Below, piece after piece: positions 56,168-64,000 of a stretch of DNA of 64,000 bases. The notes beneath the pieces are model-generated. The model made no database searches and was not told the DNA's origin. It saw only the letters and a list, made by a program, of their open reading frames with translations. This stretch comes from Candidatus Manganitrophus morganii. GTDB lineage: Bacteria > Nitrospirota > Nitrospiria > SBBL01 > Manganitrophaceae. Location: contig JAJHOH010000001.1 in the NCBI GenBank assembly GCA_021651055.1, positions 1,674,001-1,738,000 on the forward strand, written 5' to 3'. The position numbers and the translations under genes are program-made. Each line of letters starts with the position of its first letter. Position 1 is the stretch's first letter.

Positions 56168-56232
56168 TCAGCAATCAGCTTCAGGTAAATCTTTTGTCTT
56201 AAACTGATCGCTGACGGCTGAACGCTGACAGC
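56168..56232. repeat. Heptamer tandem repeats, TCAGCNN type, in both orientations
   Basis: On the minus strand TCAGCGT, TCAGCCG, TCAGCGA and TCAGTTT follow each other in a strict 7-bp period (56203-56232). On the plus strand TCAGCAA and TCAGCTT occur at 56168-56181. The two runs face each other and could pair. They lie between the two serine tRNA genes and resemble short tandem heptamer repeats known from other bacteria. Confidence 0.55.
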
Positions 56233-56243
56233 TTGTCTAGACT

Positions 56244-56335
56244 TGGCGGAGAGAGAGGGATTCGAACCCCCGGTGGAGTTACCCCCACATCTGATTTCGA
56301 GTCAGACGCCTTCAACCGAACTCGGCCATCTCTCC
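56244..56335 (-). tRNA. tRNA-Ser (CGA)
   Basis: Minus strand, 5' end GGAGAGATGGCCGAG. The anticodon loop CTCGAAA gives anticodon CGA, reading UCG serine codons. The long variable arm (TGTGGGGGTAACTCCACC) is present and the 3' CCA is encoded after discriminator G. It shares its acceptor stem with the neighbouring tRNA-Ser. Confidence 0.95.
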
Positions 56336-56356
56336 GTTATTTCGTTAACCATGAAT

Positions 56357-56420
56357 CGTTATTCGTTAATCGCGGTTCTGTCACTGACCCGTTTAACGAA
56401 TAACGACTAACGTTTAACGA
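56357..56420. repeat. Heptamer tandem repeats, TAACGNN type, with an inverted partner
   Basis: TAACGAA, TAACGAC, TAACGTT and TAACGAT run in a strict 7-bp period from 56394 and extend into the last codons of tadA. The 13-bp segment CGTTATTCGTTAA (56357-56369) is the exact complement of TTAACGAATAACG (56393-56405), giving a hairpin directly downstream of tadA that may end its transcript. Confidence 0.6.
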
Positions 56421-56880
56421 TCTCTCGGCCCCGCAGACGATCGAAAAAGCGCTGGAGCAGCTGTTCCGACTCACCCGAGAGAACCCCGCCGAGCACCTCC
56501 ATCCGATGATTGAACCGAGGCTCCCGCGCCACTTCGATCACCGACCCGCAGGCGCCGGCCTTGGGATCGGCCGCGCCGTAGACCAGGCGATCGATCCGGG
56601 CCTGGATCAAGGCCCCGGCACACATGGCGCAGGGCTCCAACGTCACATAAAGGGTCCCGCCCAACCGCCAACGCCCCAACATCTCTCCCCCCTTCCGGAG
56701 GACCAGCATCTCGGCATGTGCCGTCGGATCATGCTGGCGCTCTTTCAGGTTGTAAGCGGTAATGGTTGCATCCTTGCAGACCAGGACGGCACCGACCGGG
56801 ACTTCCCCTTCGTCAAAGGCCGCTTCCGCAGCCTTCAGGGCCAGCCGCATGTACTGCTCATCCTGATCAGTGGGGCGCAT
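56407..56880 (-). CDS. tadA: tRNA adenosine(34) deaminase
   Basis: A 157-residue zinc deaminase. Zinc ligand and catalytic residues are in THAEML-type motif PTAHAEMLVL (His55, Glu57) and PCAMCAGAL (Cys84, Cys87). ARIDRLVYGAADPKAGACGS follows, as in all TadA proteins. The enzyme turns A34 into inosine in tRNA-Arg (ACG). Length is normal. It lies downstream of nothing on this strand and next to the tRNA-Ser genes. The last few codons are made of the heptamer repeat. Confidence 0.93.
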   Translation of the reverse strand: MRPTDQDEQYMRLALKAAEAAFDEGEVPVGAVLVCKDATITAYNLKERQHDPTAHAEMLVLRKGGEMLGRWRLGGTLYVTLEPCAMCAGALIQARIDRLVYGAADPKAGACGSVIEVAREPRFNHRMEVLGGVLSGESEQLLQRFFDRLRGREIVKR

Positions 56881-57046
56881 GCAAGTGAGGTTGAATTGTG
56901 AGGACCATCCGGTGGATTCTAGGGAATTCGACCTGAATTGTCAAGGTGAACTCCCTTCCATTTTTACTCTGCCGCGGGCTTCGATCGGATGCGCGCTGAA
57001 TCGCTGAACGTTCACGATGATCTCCCGCCCGATCCGGCTCAAAGAC

Positions 57047-57075
57047 TTGCCCGATTTCGATGATTCCTGTATAGT
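57047..57075 (+). promoter_or_regulatory. Probable sigma70 promoter of the VanZ/ComF cluster
   Basis: TTGCCC (57047-57052), 17-base spacer and TATAGT (57070-57075), 32 bases before the first start codon. The rest of the 220-base gap after tadA shows nothing recognisable. Confidence 0.55.
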
Positions 57076-57107
57076 ACGGGCGAATTATCTAACGATGGGA
57101 GAAAACC

Positions 57108-57722
57108 TTGGGCTGGCTTGATGCTTTATTCCAGCGTAAACCGACCGCCAATCCCGCCGTAAAATCACTCCGTCGAAACCAAGGAACACTCGACCCCAAA
57201 ATCGAAGAGATTATCACCCTTCTTCCCAAGATGGGGGAGACGGTCCGCCAAGGAGCCGATTACCTCTTTATGAAAGTCCTTCAGGAGCAGATCCGTCATT
57301 ATGATACCCGTTTTGGAAGCCGGGTCGTGGAGCAGATCGACGACTCAAAGAAATCGGCGATCTTACGCAAACTGACCGGCCTCATGCTCGTCACCTTCTT
57401 TAATGAGCTTTCCGAGCAATATCCCGATTCCCCCATTCCATCGGCGCTCACCGATGCCGTTCATTACGAGATCTACCGATCCCTTCCTTCCAAAGACAGC
57501 TTCATCGACTATCTCACCTATCGCAATCCCAACTTCGAGGATCCGCGATTGGCACCCGCATTCAAGTTCGGCAACGACATCGCGGAGATCATGCAGACAC
57601 TCGATCTTTCTTTTTCTTTCACGATCTCTCAGCAAACGATGATCATCACCGATATTTCACGAAAACTCATCCGGCTGGTCCTCTTCGATGAACCGATTGA
57701 GGCCGCCCCCCAGTCGCCATGA
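57108..57722 (+). CDS. Conserved-looking helical protein of unknown function
   Basis: A 204-residue soluble protein. TTG start at 57108 (GWLDALFQRKPTANPAV) after GGGAGA. It is mostly helical, for example TLDPKIEEIITLLPKMGETV and FKFGNDIAEIMQTLDLSFSF, with a Tyr/Asp-rich middle (IPSALTDAVHYEIYRSLPSK). No named domain recognised. It overlaps the following VanZ-like gene by 4 bases, and that gene overlaps comF, so the three are translationally coupled. Confidence 0.62.
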   Translation: MGWLDALFQRKPTANPAVKSLRRNQGTLDPKIEEIITLLPKMGETVRQGADYLFMKVLQEQIRHYDTRFGSRVVEQIDDSKKSAILRKLTGLMLVTFFNELSEQYPDSPIPSALTDAVHYEIYRSLPSKDSFIDYLTYRNPNFEDPRLAPAFKFGNDIAEIMQTLDLSFSFTISQQTMIITDISRKLIRLVLFDEPIEAAPQSP

Positions 57723-58312
57723 AATACTACCTCGGCCCGATGCTCTGGATGGGATTGATGTTCCTCTTCTCCACCGACGTCGGCTCGATGGACAACACCA
57801 ACGCCTTTATCGCTCCCCTCATTAAAATTTTTGCTCCCGAGATCTCCCGAAGAAACCTGGTCATCACGTTGATCGCCATCCGGAAGCTGGCGCATGTGGT
57901 GGAATATGCCATCCTCTCGGTCTTATGGCTTTATGCCCTCAAACAAGGCAAACAGGGCTGGTCATGGCGGGCGGCTCTCGGCGCCGTCGGCATTTGCATC
58001 GTTTATGCCGGGATCGACGAGTTTCACCAGGGATTTGTCCTCTCCCGCACCGGCAACATTCAAGATGTCGGCATCGATACCTTCGGCGCCGTCCTGGGAA
58101 CGACTCTCTGGAGTATTTTTCGCGGCGACATTTCAACCATTCAGGCGAAGTTCTTCGGGTGGTGGTTCGCGTGGGGGATCTTCTCAGCGATCATGGTGCT
58201 GATCGTCTTACAGGGAGGAACTCTCTCTTTTTGGAAGATGCTGCTGATCATTCTAAGCACCGGCGTCCTCTCCGGCGCCGCGGGGGTCATTTATTATGTC
58301 CGGCATCGCTGA
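57719..58312 (+). CDS. VanZ-like membrane protein
   Basis: A 197-residue protein with five or six helices. The VanZ-like core is seen in LAHVVEYAILSVLWLYAL (His and Glu), YAGIDEFHQGFVLSRTGNIQ and DVGIDTFGAVLGTTLWSIF. The D-E-x-x-Q and R-x-G-x2-x-D-x2-x-D pattern is the family signature. VanZ proteins affect teicoplanin resistance in enterococci; in most bacteria the function is unknown. It overlaps both neighbours. Confidence 0.82.
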   Translation: MKYYLGPMLWMGLMFLFSTDVGSMDNTNAFIAPLIKIFAPEISRRNLVITLIAIRKLAHVVEYAILSVLWLYALKQGKQGWSWRAALGAVGICIVYAGIDEFHQGFVLSRTGNIQDVGIDTFGAVLGTTLWSIFRGDISTIQAKFFGWWFAWGIFSAIMVLIVLQGGTLSFWKMLLIILSTGVLSGAAGVIYYVRHR

Positions 58313-59042
58313 CCGTCGGCCCCGCTTTTTGAAGAAGCTCCTCGATTTAATTTATCCCCGCACCTGCGTCCATTGCGACCGCTCGATTACAGATGAAACG
58401 TCGGACCTTCCTTATTGCCGCGGCTGCTGGGAAACGATCCGGCCGTTGACCGGACCCCAATGCTCCATCTGCGCGACCCCCTTCCCCTCCCCATCGGCCC
58501 TCTCGCACAGCCCCGATCACCACTGCGCGGAGTGCCGCGAGGATATTCCAGCCTTCTCACGCGCCTTCACCCCCTATCCCTACGAAGGAATCCTCGCCGA
58601 TGCGATACAACGCTTCAAATACCAAAAGCAGACCTCCCTGGCCGCTCCATTGGCAGGTCTGATCATGGAAAAGCTGACAACCGTTCAGTTTGATCTGGTG
58701 GCGGCCGTCCCGCTTCATCCCACCCGCCTTCGAACGCGGGAGTTCAACCAATCGCTCCTGCTGGCGCAGAGAATCGCCCGTTTCACCCAAGTTCCGCTCC
58801 TGATCGATGCGTTGAACCGCTCCCGGGACACCCTCCCCCAGGTCGGTCTTTCGCGGAAAGAGCGGGCGCAGAACGTCCGGCGGGCCTTTCACCTATCGGA
58901 TCCAACGCCGATCAAAGAAAAGCGGATCCTGCTGGTGGATGACGTCTACACCACCGGCGCCACTCTACGGGAAGGATCAAAAATCCTCCTGAAGGGCGGA
59001 GCAAAAGAGGTGATCGTCGCCGCGGTGACACGGATGATATAG
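58296..59042 (+). CDS. comF: ComF-family phosphoribosyltransferase-like protein
   Basis: A 248-residue protein. The N-terminus has three C-x2-C pairs (TCVHCDRS, YCRGCWET, CSICATPF) and HHCAECRED, a zinc-binding region. The phosphoribosyltransferase part has FKYQKQTSLAAPLAGLIME, AAVPLHPTRLRTREFNQSLL and the PRPP loop LLVDDVYTTGATLREGSKIL. ComF aids DNA uptake in competence or, as in GntX, sugar-acid growth; its biochemical role is unclear. It overlaps the VanZ-like gene by 17 bases. Confidence 0.88.
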   Translation: MSGIADRRPRFLKKLLDLIYPRTCVHCDRSITDETSDLPYCRGCWETIRPLTGPQCSICATPFPSPSALSHSPDHHCAECREDIPAFSRAFTPYPYEGILADAIQRFKYQKQTSLAAPLAGLIMEKLTTVQFDLVAAVPLHPTRLRTREFNQSLLLAQRIARFTQVPLLIDALNRSRDTLPQVGLSRKERAQNVRRAFHLSDPTPIKEKRILLVDDVYTTGATLREGSKILLKGGAKEVIVAAVTRMI

Positions 59043-59055
59043 ATGAGACAGCCCC

Positions 59056-59084
59056 TTGTTTTTTTCTCCCGACCCCGTTATGAT
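59056..59084 (+). promoter_or_regulatory. Probable sigma70 promoter
   Basis: TTGTTT (59056-59061), 17-base spacer and TATGAT (59079-59084), 39 bases before the gene at 59123. Confidence 0.5.
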
Positions 59085-59122
59085 ACTCTTCCACATTCAC
59101 TTAATAACCCAGGAAAGTCACT

Positions 59123-59524
59123 ATGCAACAACACGTGGAGCAACAGATTCAAGTCCCAACCCGGGAAGCGGTGGTCGACAAAAAGGATCTGGGCGCCCTC
59201 TGGGCGGTTGGAGTCGTTCTCTCTCTGATTCTTGCCCTCGCCGGATATGCCTGGAACCCGCCCCGGTATGAAGCCATCGTCAGCAGCAGCATCGATCCGA
59301 CCGAAGCCCAGGTTGAAAACAGCCAGAACAAAATCGTCACCGATGCCCTCAACGAGGGGAGAATCGAATACCATCCGAGCATGGCCAAATTAGTTCGCCT
59401 CCGTGCCGGCTACGAGATCTTTTTCATCGACCTCGTCCGGGTTCTTCTCTTCCCCGCCGCCCCCATCATTATCATCGGAAGTCTGACCCGAAAGAGTATC
59501 CAACAAGCAAAAGAGAGGGAATAA
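59123..59524 (+). CDS. Small two-helix membrane protein of unknown function
   Basis: A 133-residue protein. Two membrane helices: ALWAVGVVLSLILALAGYAW (about 26-45) and IDLVRVLLFPAAPIIIIGSL (about 101-120), with a 55-residue polar loop between them containing VSSSIDPTEAQVENSQNKIV. N- and C-termini are on the same side. Family not recognised. It precedes the ABC exporter gene by 52 bases in the same direction. Confidence 0.62.
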   Translation: MQQHVEQQIQVPTREAVVDKKDLGALWAVGVVLSLILALAGYAWNPPRYEAIVSSSIDPTEAQVENSQNKIVTDALNEGRIEYHPSMAKLVRLRAGYEIFFIDLVRVLLFPAAPIIIIGSLTRKSIQQAKERE

Positions 59525-59576
59525 GAACCGAATCCTCTAGCCCGCCGTTGATCCGATTCGAATAAAGGCCCGCGCC

Positions 59577-61343
59577 GTGAAGATTCAAAGCGATCCTTCT
59601 CTCCGCCGCATCCTCGGTTTTACCCGCCCGCATTGGGGGACGATGACGCTGGCGACCTTCTTTCTCCTCTTATCCTCACTCATCAGCCTGGGACTTCCCT
59701 GGATCGTTCGCCGACAGGTCGATTCGATCTTGGTCGACCGCCAAATGGTGACCCTGACCCTCTTGCTCGGCCTGATCACCCTCTTTCTGATTCAAGCCTT
59801 CTTTTCGTTCGGCCATAACTATCTTCTCGGAGCGGTCGGCCAACGGGTCTTGGCGGAGCTTCGAACCTCCCTCTTCTCGCACCTTCAAACCCTCTCTCTC
59901 TCTTTCTTCACCCAACGGAGGACGGGAGAACTCCTCTCCCGGCTGACCAATGATCTGGCGGTCATTCAGACCCTCTCGACGGAGCTGCCGGTGAACCTCA
60001 CCCGGCAGACATTGACCTTGATCGGCGGCGTCGCCATTCTTCTCTACATGAACTGGCAGCTTACCTTTCTCGTTCTCCTTCTGATCCCGATCGTGGTCGC
60101 GATCGCCCGATGGATGGGGAAGCGGCTGAAGAAATTTTCAATCTCGGTGCAGGACCATCTGGCCGATACAACCACCCTGATGGAGGAGATGATCTCGGGG
60201 ATCAGGACGATCAAATCATTCGGCCGAGAGTCATATGAGCAGATCCGATTTTCACGGCAGATCGAGAAAACACTGGCCGTCACCCTGGCGCGGCTCCGGA
60301 TCTCGGCGGCCTTCGGCCCGGTGATGATTTTTTTGGGGTTCAGTGCGGCGACCGGGATCCTCTGGTACGGCGCGCGGGAGATTCTTCTTGGAAAAATCAC
60401 GCCGGGGGAAATCATCGCCTTTATTATCTATGCAATGATCATCACCGGGCCGATCGGGAGTTTTGCCCGCCTCTTCTCACAGCTGCAAGAAGGATTGGGA
60501 TCGAGCCAACGGGTCTTCGAAATTCTCGATACCAAACCGCTGGTGACCAATGCCCCGAACGCCCGGTCGCTCCCGCCGATTCGGGGGGAGGTCCGGTTCA
60601 GGGAGGTCTCCTTCCACTATCTTCCGGACCAACCGGTGCTTCAAGGAATCTCTTTCTCGGTCCAACCGGGAGAAAAAGTCGCCCTCATCGGCCCCAGCGG
60701 CGCCGGAAAGAGCACCCTGATCCACCTCCTCCACCGCTTCTACGATCCGGTCTCCGGATTAATCGAGGTGGACGGCCGTCCGCTGAAAGAGGTCACAATC
60801 AAAAGTTATTACGACCAGATCGCCTTCGTTCCGCAGGAGGTCATCCTCTTCGGGGGGACGCTGCGCGAGAATATCCTCTATGGAAAACCGGATGCGACCG
60901 AGGCGGAGCTGCTTGCCGCTTCCCGGGCCGCGCACGCACATGATTTCATCACCGCGTTTCCCCAAGGATACGAGACTCAGGTCGGGGAGAAAGGCTTGAC
61001 CCTCTCGGGAGGCCAACGCCAGCGGATCGCAATTGCACGCGCTTTTCTGAAAAATCCCCGGCTGCTGATCTTGGACGAGGCGACCGCCTATCTCGATAAT
61101 GAATCGGAGTTGTTCGTTCAAGAGGCATTGGAAAGACTGATGGCGGGAAAAACAACCTTCGTAATCGCCCACCGGCTGACGACCATCCAAAAGGCCGACC
61201 GGATCTTGGTCTTAAACAAGGGATCCCTGGTGGAACAGGGAACCCACCCGGAATTGATGAAGCAGCAGGGGCTCTACTATCACCTCTACACACTTAAAAT
61301 GGTCGGGGCCGAAACCGCCACGCCGGAACGAGAGACTTTCTAG
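59577..61343 (+). CDS. MsbA-like ABC exporter (fused permease and ATPase)
   Basis: A 588-residue half-transporter, GTG start. Six helices in the first 310 residues (GTMTLATFFLLLSSLISLGL and following). Family motifs are LSRLTNDLAVIQTLSTELPV and a second coupling region IRTIKSFGRESYEQIRFSRQ. In the ATPase, Walker A is GPSGAGKSTLIHLLHRFYD, Q loop VPQEVILFGGTL, signature [16 protein letters not shown], Walker B LLILDEATAYLDNESE and H loop IAHRLTTIQ. Members export lipids, lipid A precursors or drugs. The substrate is not readable from sequence; lipid export is the most likely role. Confidence 0.88.
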   Translation: MKIQSDPSLRRILGFTRPHWGTMTLATFFLLLSSLISLGLPWIVRRQVDSILVDRQMVTLTLLLGLITLFLIQAFFSFGHNYLLGAVGQRVLAELRTSLFSHLQTLSLSFFTQRRTGELLSRLTNDLAVIQTLSTELPVNLTRQTLTLIGGVAILLYMNWQLTFLVLLLIPIVVAIARWMGKRLKKFSISVQDHLADTTTLMEEMISGIRTIKSFGRESYEQIRFSRQIEKTLAVTLARLRISAAFGPVMIFLGFSAATGILWYGAREILLGKITPGEIIAFIIYAMIITGPIGSFARLFSQLQEGLGSSQRVFEILDTKPLVTNAPNARSLPPIRGEVRFREVSFHYLPDQPVLQGISFSVQPGEKVALIGPSGAGKSTLIHLLHRFYDPVSGLIEVDGRPLKEVTIKSYYDQIAFVPQEVILFGGTLRENILYGKPDATEAELLAASRAAHAHDFITAFPQGYETQVGEKGLTLSGGQRQRIAIARAFLKNPRLLILDEATAYLDNESELFVQEALERLMAGKTTFVIAHRLTTIQKADRILVLNKGSLVEQGTHPELMKQQGLYYHLYTLKMVGAETATPERETF

Positions 61344-61391
61344 CTGGATCACTATCCCTCTTTTTTAGATCCCTATTGCCTCTGTGGCATC

Positions 61392-61421
61392 TTGAATCGT
61401 CTGAAACGAATTCGCTACAAT
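61392..61421 (+). promoter_or_regulatory. Probable sigma70 promoter of the YbaK-type gene
   Basis: TTGAAT (61392-61397), 18-base spacer and TACAAT (61416-61421), followed by AGAGAGG and the start codon. Confidence 0.5.
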
Positions 61422-61438
61422 AATAGAGAGGTAATGTG

Positions 61439-61918
61439 ATGAGCCCAACATTAAAAAATTATCTGGATCAGAATCAAGTTTCCTACGAAGTGACCTCCCA
61501 TCCGGAAGCGTACACCTCTCAAGAGGTCGCGGCGACCCTCCATAAAACCGGAAAACGATTGGCCAAGGTCGTCATGGTGAAGGCGGGAGATCAATTGGTG
61601 ATGTGCGTCTTGCCGGCGCATGAGCTGATCGATATCGGCCGGTTGGAACAGATCCTCGGAAGCAAACCGGTCCGTTTAGCGACCGAGGAAGAGTTTAAAG
61701 CGCTCTGTTCCGATTGCGAGGTCGGCGCCATGCCCCCCTTCGGCAATCTCTACAACGTCCCTGTCTACCTCGATGAGCGGCTTGCCCAGTACGACAAATT
61801 CTATTTCGAGGCAGGAAGCCACACCGAGATCGTCACGATGTCGATGGACGACTACCGCCGGCTGGTTTCCCCCAAGGTCGCCCTGTTCGGGAAATTCTCG
61901 AGACCCAAGGCGGCCTAG
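61439..61918 (+). CDS. YbaK/aminoacyl-tRNA deacylase domain protein
   Basis: A 159-residue protein. ATG at 61439, one codon after a GTG. The YbaK/ProX fold shows ASEVAA-type start TSQEVAATLHKTGKRLAKVV, VMVKAGDQLVMCVLPAHELI, and CEVGAMPPFGNLYNVPVYLD (the G-x-x-P-P-F-G substrate loop), then FEAGSHTEIVTMSMDDYRRL. Family members remove mischarged Ala or Cys from tRNA-Pro. It is a stand-alone trans-editing type, not fused to a synthetase. The glycosyltransferase gene downstream is convergent. Confidence 0.87.
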   Translation: MSPTLKNYLDQNQVSYEVTSHPEAYTSQEVAATLHKTGKRLAKVVMVKAGDQLVMCVLPAHELIDIGRLEQILGSKPVRLATEEEFKALCSDCEVGAMPPFGNLYNVPVYLDERLAQYDKFYFEAGSHTEIVTMSMDDYRRLVSPKVALFGKFSRPKAA

Positions 61919-61970
61919 GTCGCTTCGTAGAGATCTGCGGCAAGGGGACTGCTGACCGGACCAGGGGGGC

Positions 61971-62675
61971 TTACTTCTTTCCGGAAGGATACCATCGCGC
62001 CAACCTTCTGGGGGAAACGCCTCCGAAATAGAGAGCCAGCAAAACCAGATTGCGAAGAGTGGTGTAATAAATCCCTTCCCGAAGCCACCGCCGAGGAGAG
62101 GTCGTGATCTCCTCCGCAAGCAGGACGACTTCCCCCTCCCTCTTCAAACGGCGGATGAAATCGACATCTTCCATGAGAGGCAACTCTGCATATCCCCCCA
62201 AACGTTCAAAGAGATCCCTTCGAACAAAAAATCCCTGATCGCCATAAGGAAGGGTGAAAAGCCGAGACCTCAGATTCGCCAGTTTCCCGACGACTCTTAA
62301 AAAGAAACGGTTGGAATCGATCTTCAATCGAAAAGCGCCGCCGGCCACGGCAGGCGAGCGGACCGCTCCCGCAACCGCATCGATCGCTCCTGCAGGAAGG
62401 AGGGAGTCGGCATGAAGAAAAAGGAGGATCTCTCCCGTAGCCCGCTTCGCCCCGGCGTTCATCTGCCGCGCCCGGCCTCGTTCACCATAAAGGACAATCC
62501 GCGTTTGATCGGAATGCCGGTCTGACCAGGATTGAAGGAGAGGGACGGTTTCATCGGTGCTCCCTCCATCGACGACGATCATCTCGACCTCTGGGAATTG
62601 CTCCAATCGATCGAGCGTCCGGCGGAGCGCCTCTTCTTCGTTGAGCACCGGGATGACGATGGTCGTTTTTTTCAT
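61971..62675 (-). CDS. Family 2 glycosyltransferase (TIGR04283-like)
   Basis: A 234-residue enzyme. GT2 start TTIVIPVLNEEEALRRTLDR, then EMIVVDGGSTDETVPLLQSW with the Asp of the nucleotide pocket. The DxD-like metal site is LFLHADSLLP. GDQGFFVRRDLFERLGGYAE and LMEDVDFIRRLKREGEVVLL are the acceptor-side motifs, with ED as catalytic base. A basic hydrophobic tail (NLVLLALYFGGVSPRRLARW) may bind the membrane. The sugar is unknown. It is 39 bases downstream of the polyprenyl synthase gene on the same strand. Confidence 0.85.
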   Translation of the reverse strand: MKKTTIVIPVLNEEEALRRTLDRLEQFPEVEMIVVDGGSTDETVPLLQSWSDRHSDQTRIVLYGERGRARQMNAGAKRATGEILLFLHADSLLPAGAIDAVAGAVRSPAVAGGAFRLKIDSNRFFLRVVGKLANLRSRLFTLPYGDQGFFVRRDLFERLGGYAELPLMEDVDFIRRLKREGEVVLLAEEITTSPRRWLREGIYYTTLRNLVLLALYFGGVSPRRLARWYPSGKK

Positions 62676-62714
62676 TGAAGGAGATACGAAAGGAAAAAGA
62701 TGATCGAGAAGGGA

Positions 62715-63689
62715 TCAGTGATCTCTTCGGACGACGTAGTCGGCGACGGTGCAGAGGGCTTGGCGATGGAGGGAGTCGCTAAAAACGGAAAGATCGCTCT
62801 TCGCGCGGTTGGCATAATCTTGCGCCTTTTGCTGGGCATACGCGATGGAGCCGTATTGCTCCATCAACCCGGTCACGAAAGAGAGATCTCTCTTGAGAAG
62901 GGCGCCTTTCTTGATGACCTTCTTGAGCTCTCTTTTGTCTTTTGAAGAACAATGCTGAAGCAGATGAAGGAGCGGGAGGGTCACCTTGCCCTCTTTGATA
63001 TCCTTCCCCGGAGATTTTCCGAGGCGCGCCCGATCGGCGACATAATCGAGGGTATCATCCGCCACTTGAAAGGCGATCCCCAAATTCCGGCCATATCGGG
63101 AGAGGGCTTCCTTTTTCTCATCCGATTCATTCCCGATAATCGCTCCCAATTTGCAAGAGGCGGAAAGGAGGGCCGCCGTTTTGTATTCGATGATCTGGAG
63201 ATAAGTCGCTTCGGTCAAATCAAGATCTCGGCTGTGAACCAATTGAAGCGTTTCTCCCTCGGACATCCTCCGGCAGGTGGTGGAGAGAAGATAGTTGATC
63301 TCAAAATTCTCCATCTTCACCGCTTGGCAGACGGCCAGGGTATAGAGGTAATCTCCGACCAGAATGCTCGCTTGGTTTCCCCAGAGAAGGCGGGCGGCGG
63401 GAATACCGCGGCGGACCTCCGCATTGTCCAAAACATCGTCGTGTAAAAGGGTGGCGGTATGGATGAACTCGACCATCCCGGCCAGGTGGATATGGCGTTT
63501 ATCAACCGATTGGCAGAGCTGGGCGCTGATGATTAAGAGGAGGGGGCGAATCCGCTTGCCGCCGCTGCTTAAGATATGGTAAGCGACTTTGTTGATGAGC
63601 GTGACCTCGGAATCGAGGCCTTTTTTGATCTGCTCTTCGACCTCATCGAGGGCTTCTTTGTAGTTGGACCAGACCTGATCCATTTCCAC
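62715..63689 (-). CDS. Long-chain polyprenyl diphosphate synthase
   Basis: A 324-residue all-alpha prenyltransferase. The first aspartate-rich motif is LLHDDVLDNAEVRRG and the second FQVADDTLDYVADRARLGKS. KRIRPLLLIISAQL binds the diphosphate. The subfamily layout (IspB/HepT type, with VEFIHTATLLHDDV and the GNQASILVGDYLYT phrase) fits octaprenyl or heptaprenyl synthases that build quinone side chains. The product length is not readable with certainty. It is followed by a glycosyltransferase gene on the same strand and lies divergently from the endonuclease III gene. Confidence 0.9.
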   Translation of the reverse strand: MEMDQVWSNYKEALDEVEEQIKKGLDSEVTLINKVAYHILSSGGKRIRPLLLIISAQLCQSVDKRHIHLAGMVEFIHTATLLHDDVLDNAEVRRGIPAARLLWGNQASILVGDYLYTLAVCQAVKMENFEINYLLSTTCRRMSEGETLQLVHSRDLDLTEATYLQIIEYKTAALLSASCKLGAIIGNESDEKKEALSRYGRNLGIAFQVADDTLDYVADRARLGKSPGKDIKEGKVTLPLLHLLQHCSSKDKRELKKVIKKGALLKRDLSFVTGLMEQYGSIAYAQQKAQDYANRAKSDLSVFSDSLHRQALCTVADYVVRRDH

Positions 63690-63827
63690 CGCATCTGACC
63701 TAAAGAGGAATAAAGTTGAGCGTAAAAAAATAGTAGGCTAAGCCACTACCTAAGTCAAGCTAAAAACGATTTTAGATCCGGAACCGGGAGAATTGCATCT
63801 CAAGAAAGCTTATGTTATTTTCAATTC

Positions 63828-64000
63828 ATGATCACGGCCGACTCCATTCATCCGATCATGGCAATCCTGAAAAAAGAGGTGCGCCGGTTGAAAGTGCCGG
63901 CCGTCGGCCTGATCGCGCAGCAGACCCAAGATCCCTTTCGGGTCTTAATCTCCTGTCTCCTGAGCCTCCGAACGCGCGATGAAACGACCGAGGCCGCCTC
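63828..64000 (+). CDS. nth: Endonuclease III-like DNA glycosylase, N-terminal part
   Basis: The first 57 codons before the right edge. The product starts MITADSIHPIMAILKKEVRR and reaches QDPFRVLISCLLSLRTRDET. This is the standard start of Nth: P-F-x-x-L-I-S-x-x-L-S x-R-T-x-D. The catalytic Lys and Asp and the iron-sulfur cluster lie outside the window. The family removes oxidised pyrimidines from DNA. The 138 bases upstream hold no recognised signal except a possible TATGTT -10. Confidence 0.85.
   Translation, partial: MITADSIHPIMAILKKEVRRLKVPAVGLIAQQTQDPFRVLISCLLSLRTRDETTEAA

Overview
The window is GC-rich, gene-dense bacterial chromosome. It carries a five-gene 2-oxoacid:ferredoxin oxidoreductase set (epsilon-alpha-beta-gamma-delta) of the kind known from reductive-TCA-cycle autotrophs such as Nitrospira and Hydrogenobacter. 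It also has a Gram-negative envelope toolkit (porin, CzcCBA efflux, TolC-like lipoprotein), a CysTWA/Sbp sulfate importer, PstSCAB/PhoU and an MglA-type GTPase. Together these suggest a member of the Nitrospirota, possibly a Manganitrophus-like lineage. That placement is an inference from gene content; no taxonomic marker was compared.

Left part (0-16.8 kb): a truncated D-lactate dehydrogenase-like gene, a PAS sensor without an ATPase domain, a BON/SRPBCC membrane protein and a phosphoribosyltransferase-hydrolase fusion all lie on the minus strand. They are followed on the plus strand by a PhoB/PhoR pair, a heavy-metal RND efflux operon (small Cys/His protein, CzcC, CzcB, CzcA), a hexapeptide acyltransferase, a sugar-phosphate nucleotidyltransferase and UppP.

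Nutrient block (16.8-27.5 kb): sbp-cysT-cysW-cysA on the minus strand is preceded by an Rrf2-family regulator. The regulator's own promoter and the sbp upstream region share a similar palindrome. A porin, pstS-pstC-pstA-pstB, a DUF1232 protein and phoU run on the plus strand. Three direct repeats at exact 11-bp spacing, like PHO boxes, precede pstS; weaker ones precede the porin and the nucleotidyltransferase.

Middle (27.6-39.3 kb): thiolase, AI-2E exporter family protein, TPR protein, DUF523/DUF1722 protein, PurT, SDR, an ArsR-ArsM arsenic methylation pair, an NmrA-like protein, a methyltransferase and a GNAT.

Accessory island (about 39.3-44.4 kb): three well-formed attC sites with small cassette genes and no integrase in the window (a CALIN). 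It also holds three different inverted-repeat (MITE/REP-like) elements, one of them sitting between the ribosome-binding site and the body of a cassette gene. The rest is a 3' fragment of a second GNAT gene, an AT-rich HEPN/AbiU2-like gene, a DUF2306 gene, a decayed SnoaL-like fragment, a HigBA-type toxin-antitoxin pair and a small gene frameshifted at a run of seven T. This is the most unusual part of the window.

Right part (44.4-64 kb): DUF35 zinc-ribbon protein, acyl-CoA dehydrogenase and MeaB/ArgK GTPase; MglA with a roadblock protein; the oxidoreductase operon; dnaX-ybaB-recR; SRP RNA and two tRNA-Ser genes; tadA; a VanZ/ComF cluster; an MsbA-like ABC exporter; a YbaK-type deacylase; a family 2 glycosyltransferase; a polyprenyl synthase; and the start of an endonuclease III gene. 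Short palindromes with GTAGGGGCG-type arms and heptamer tandem repeats are scattered between genes.
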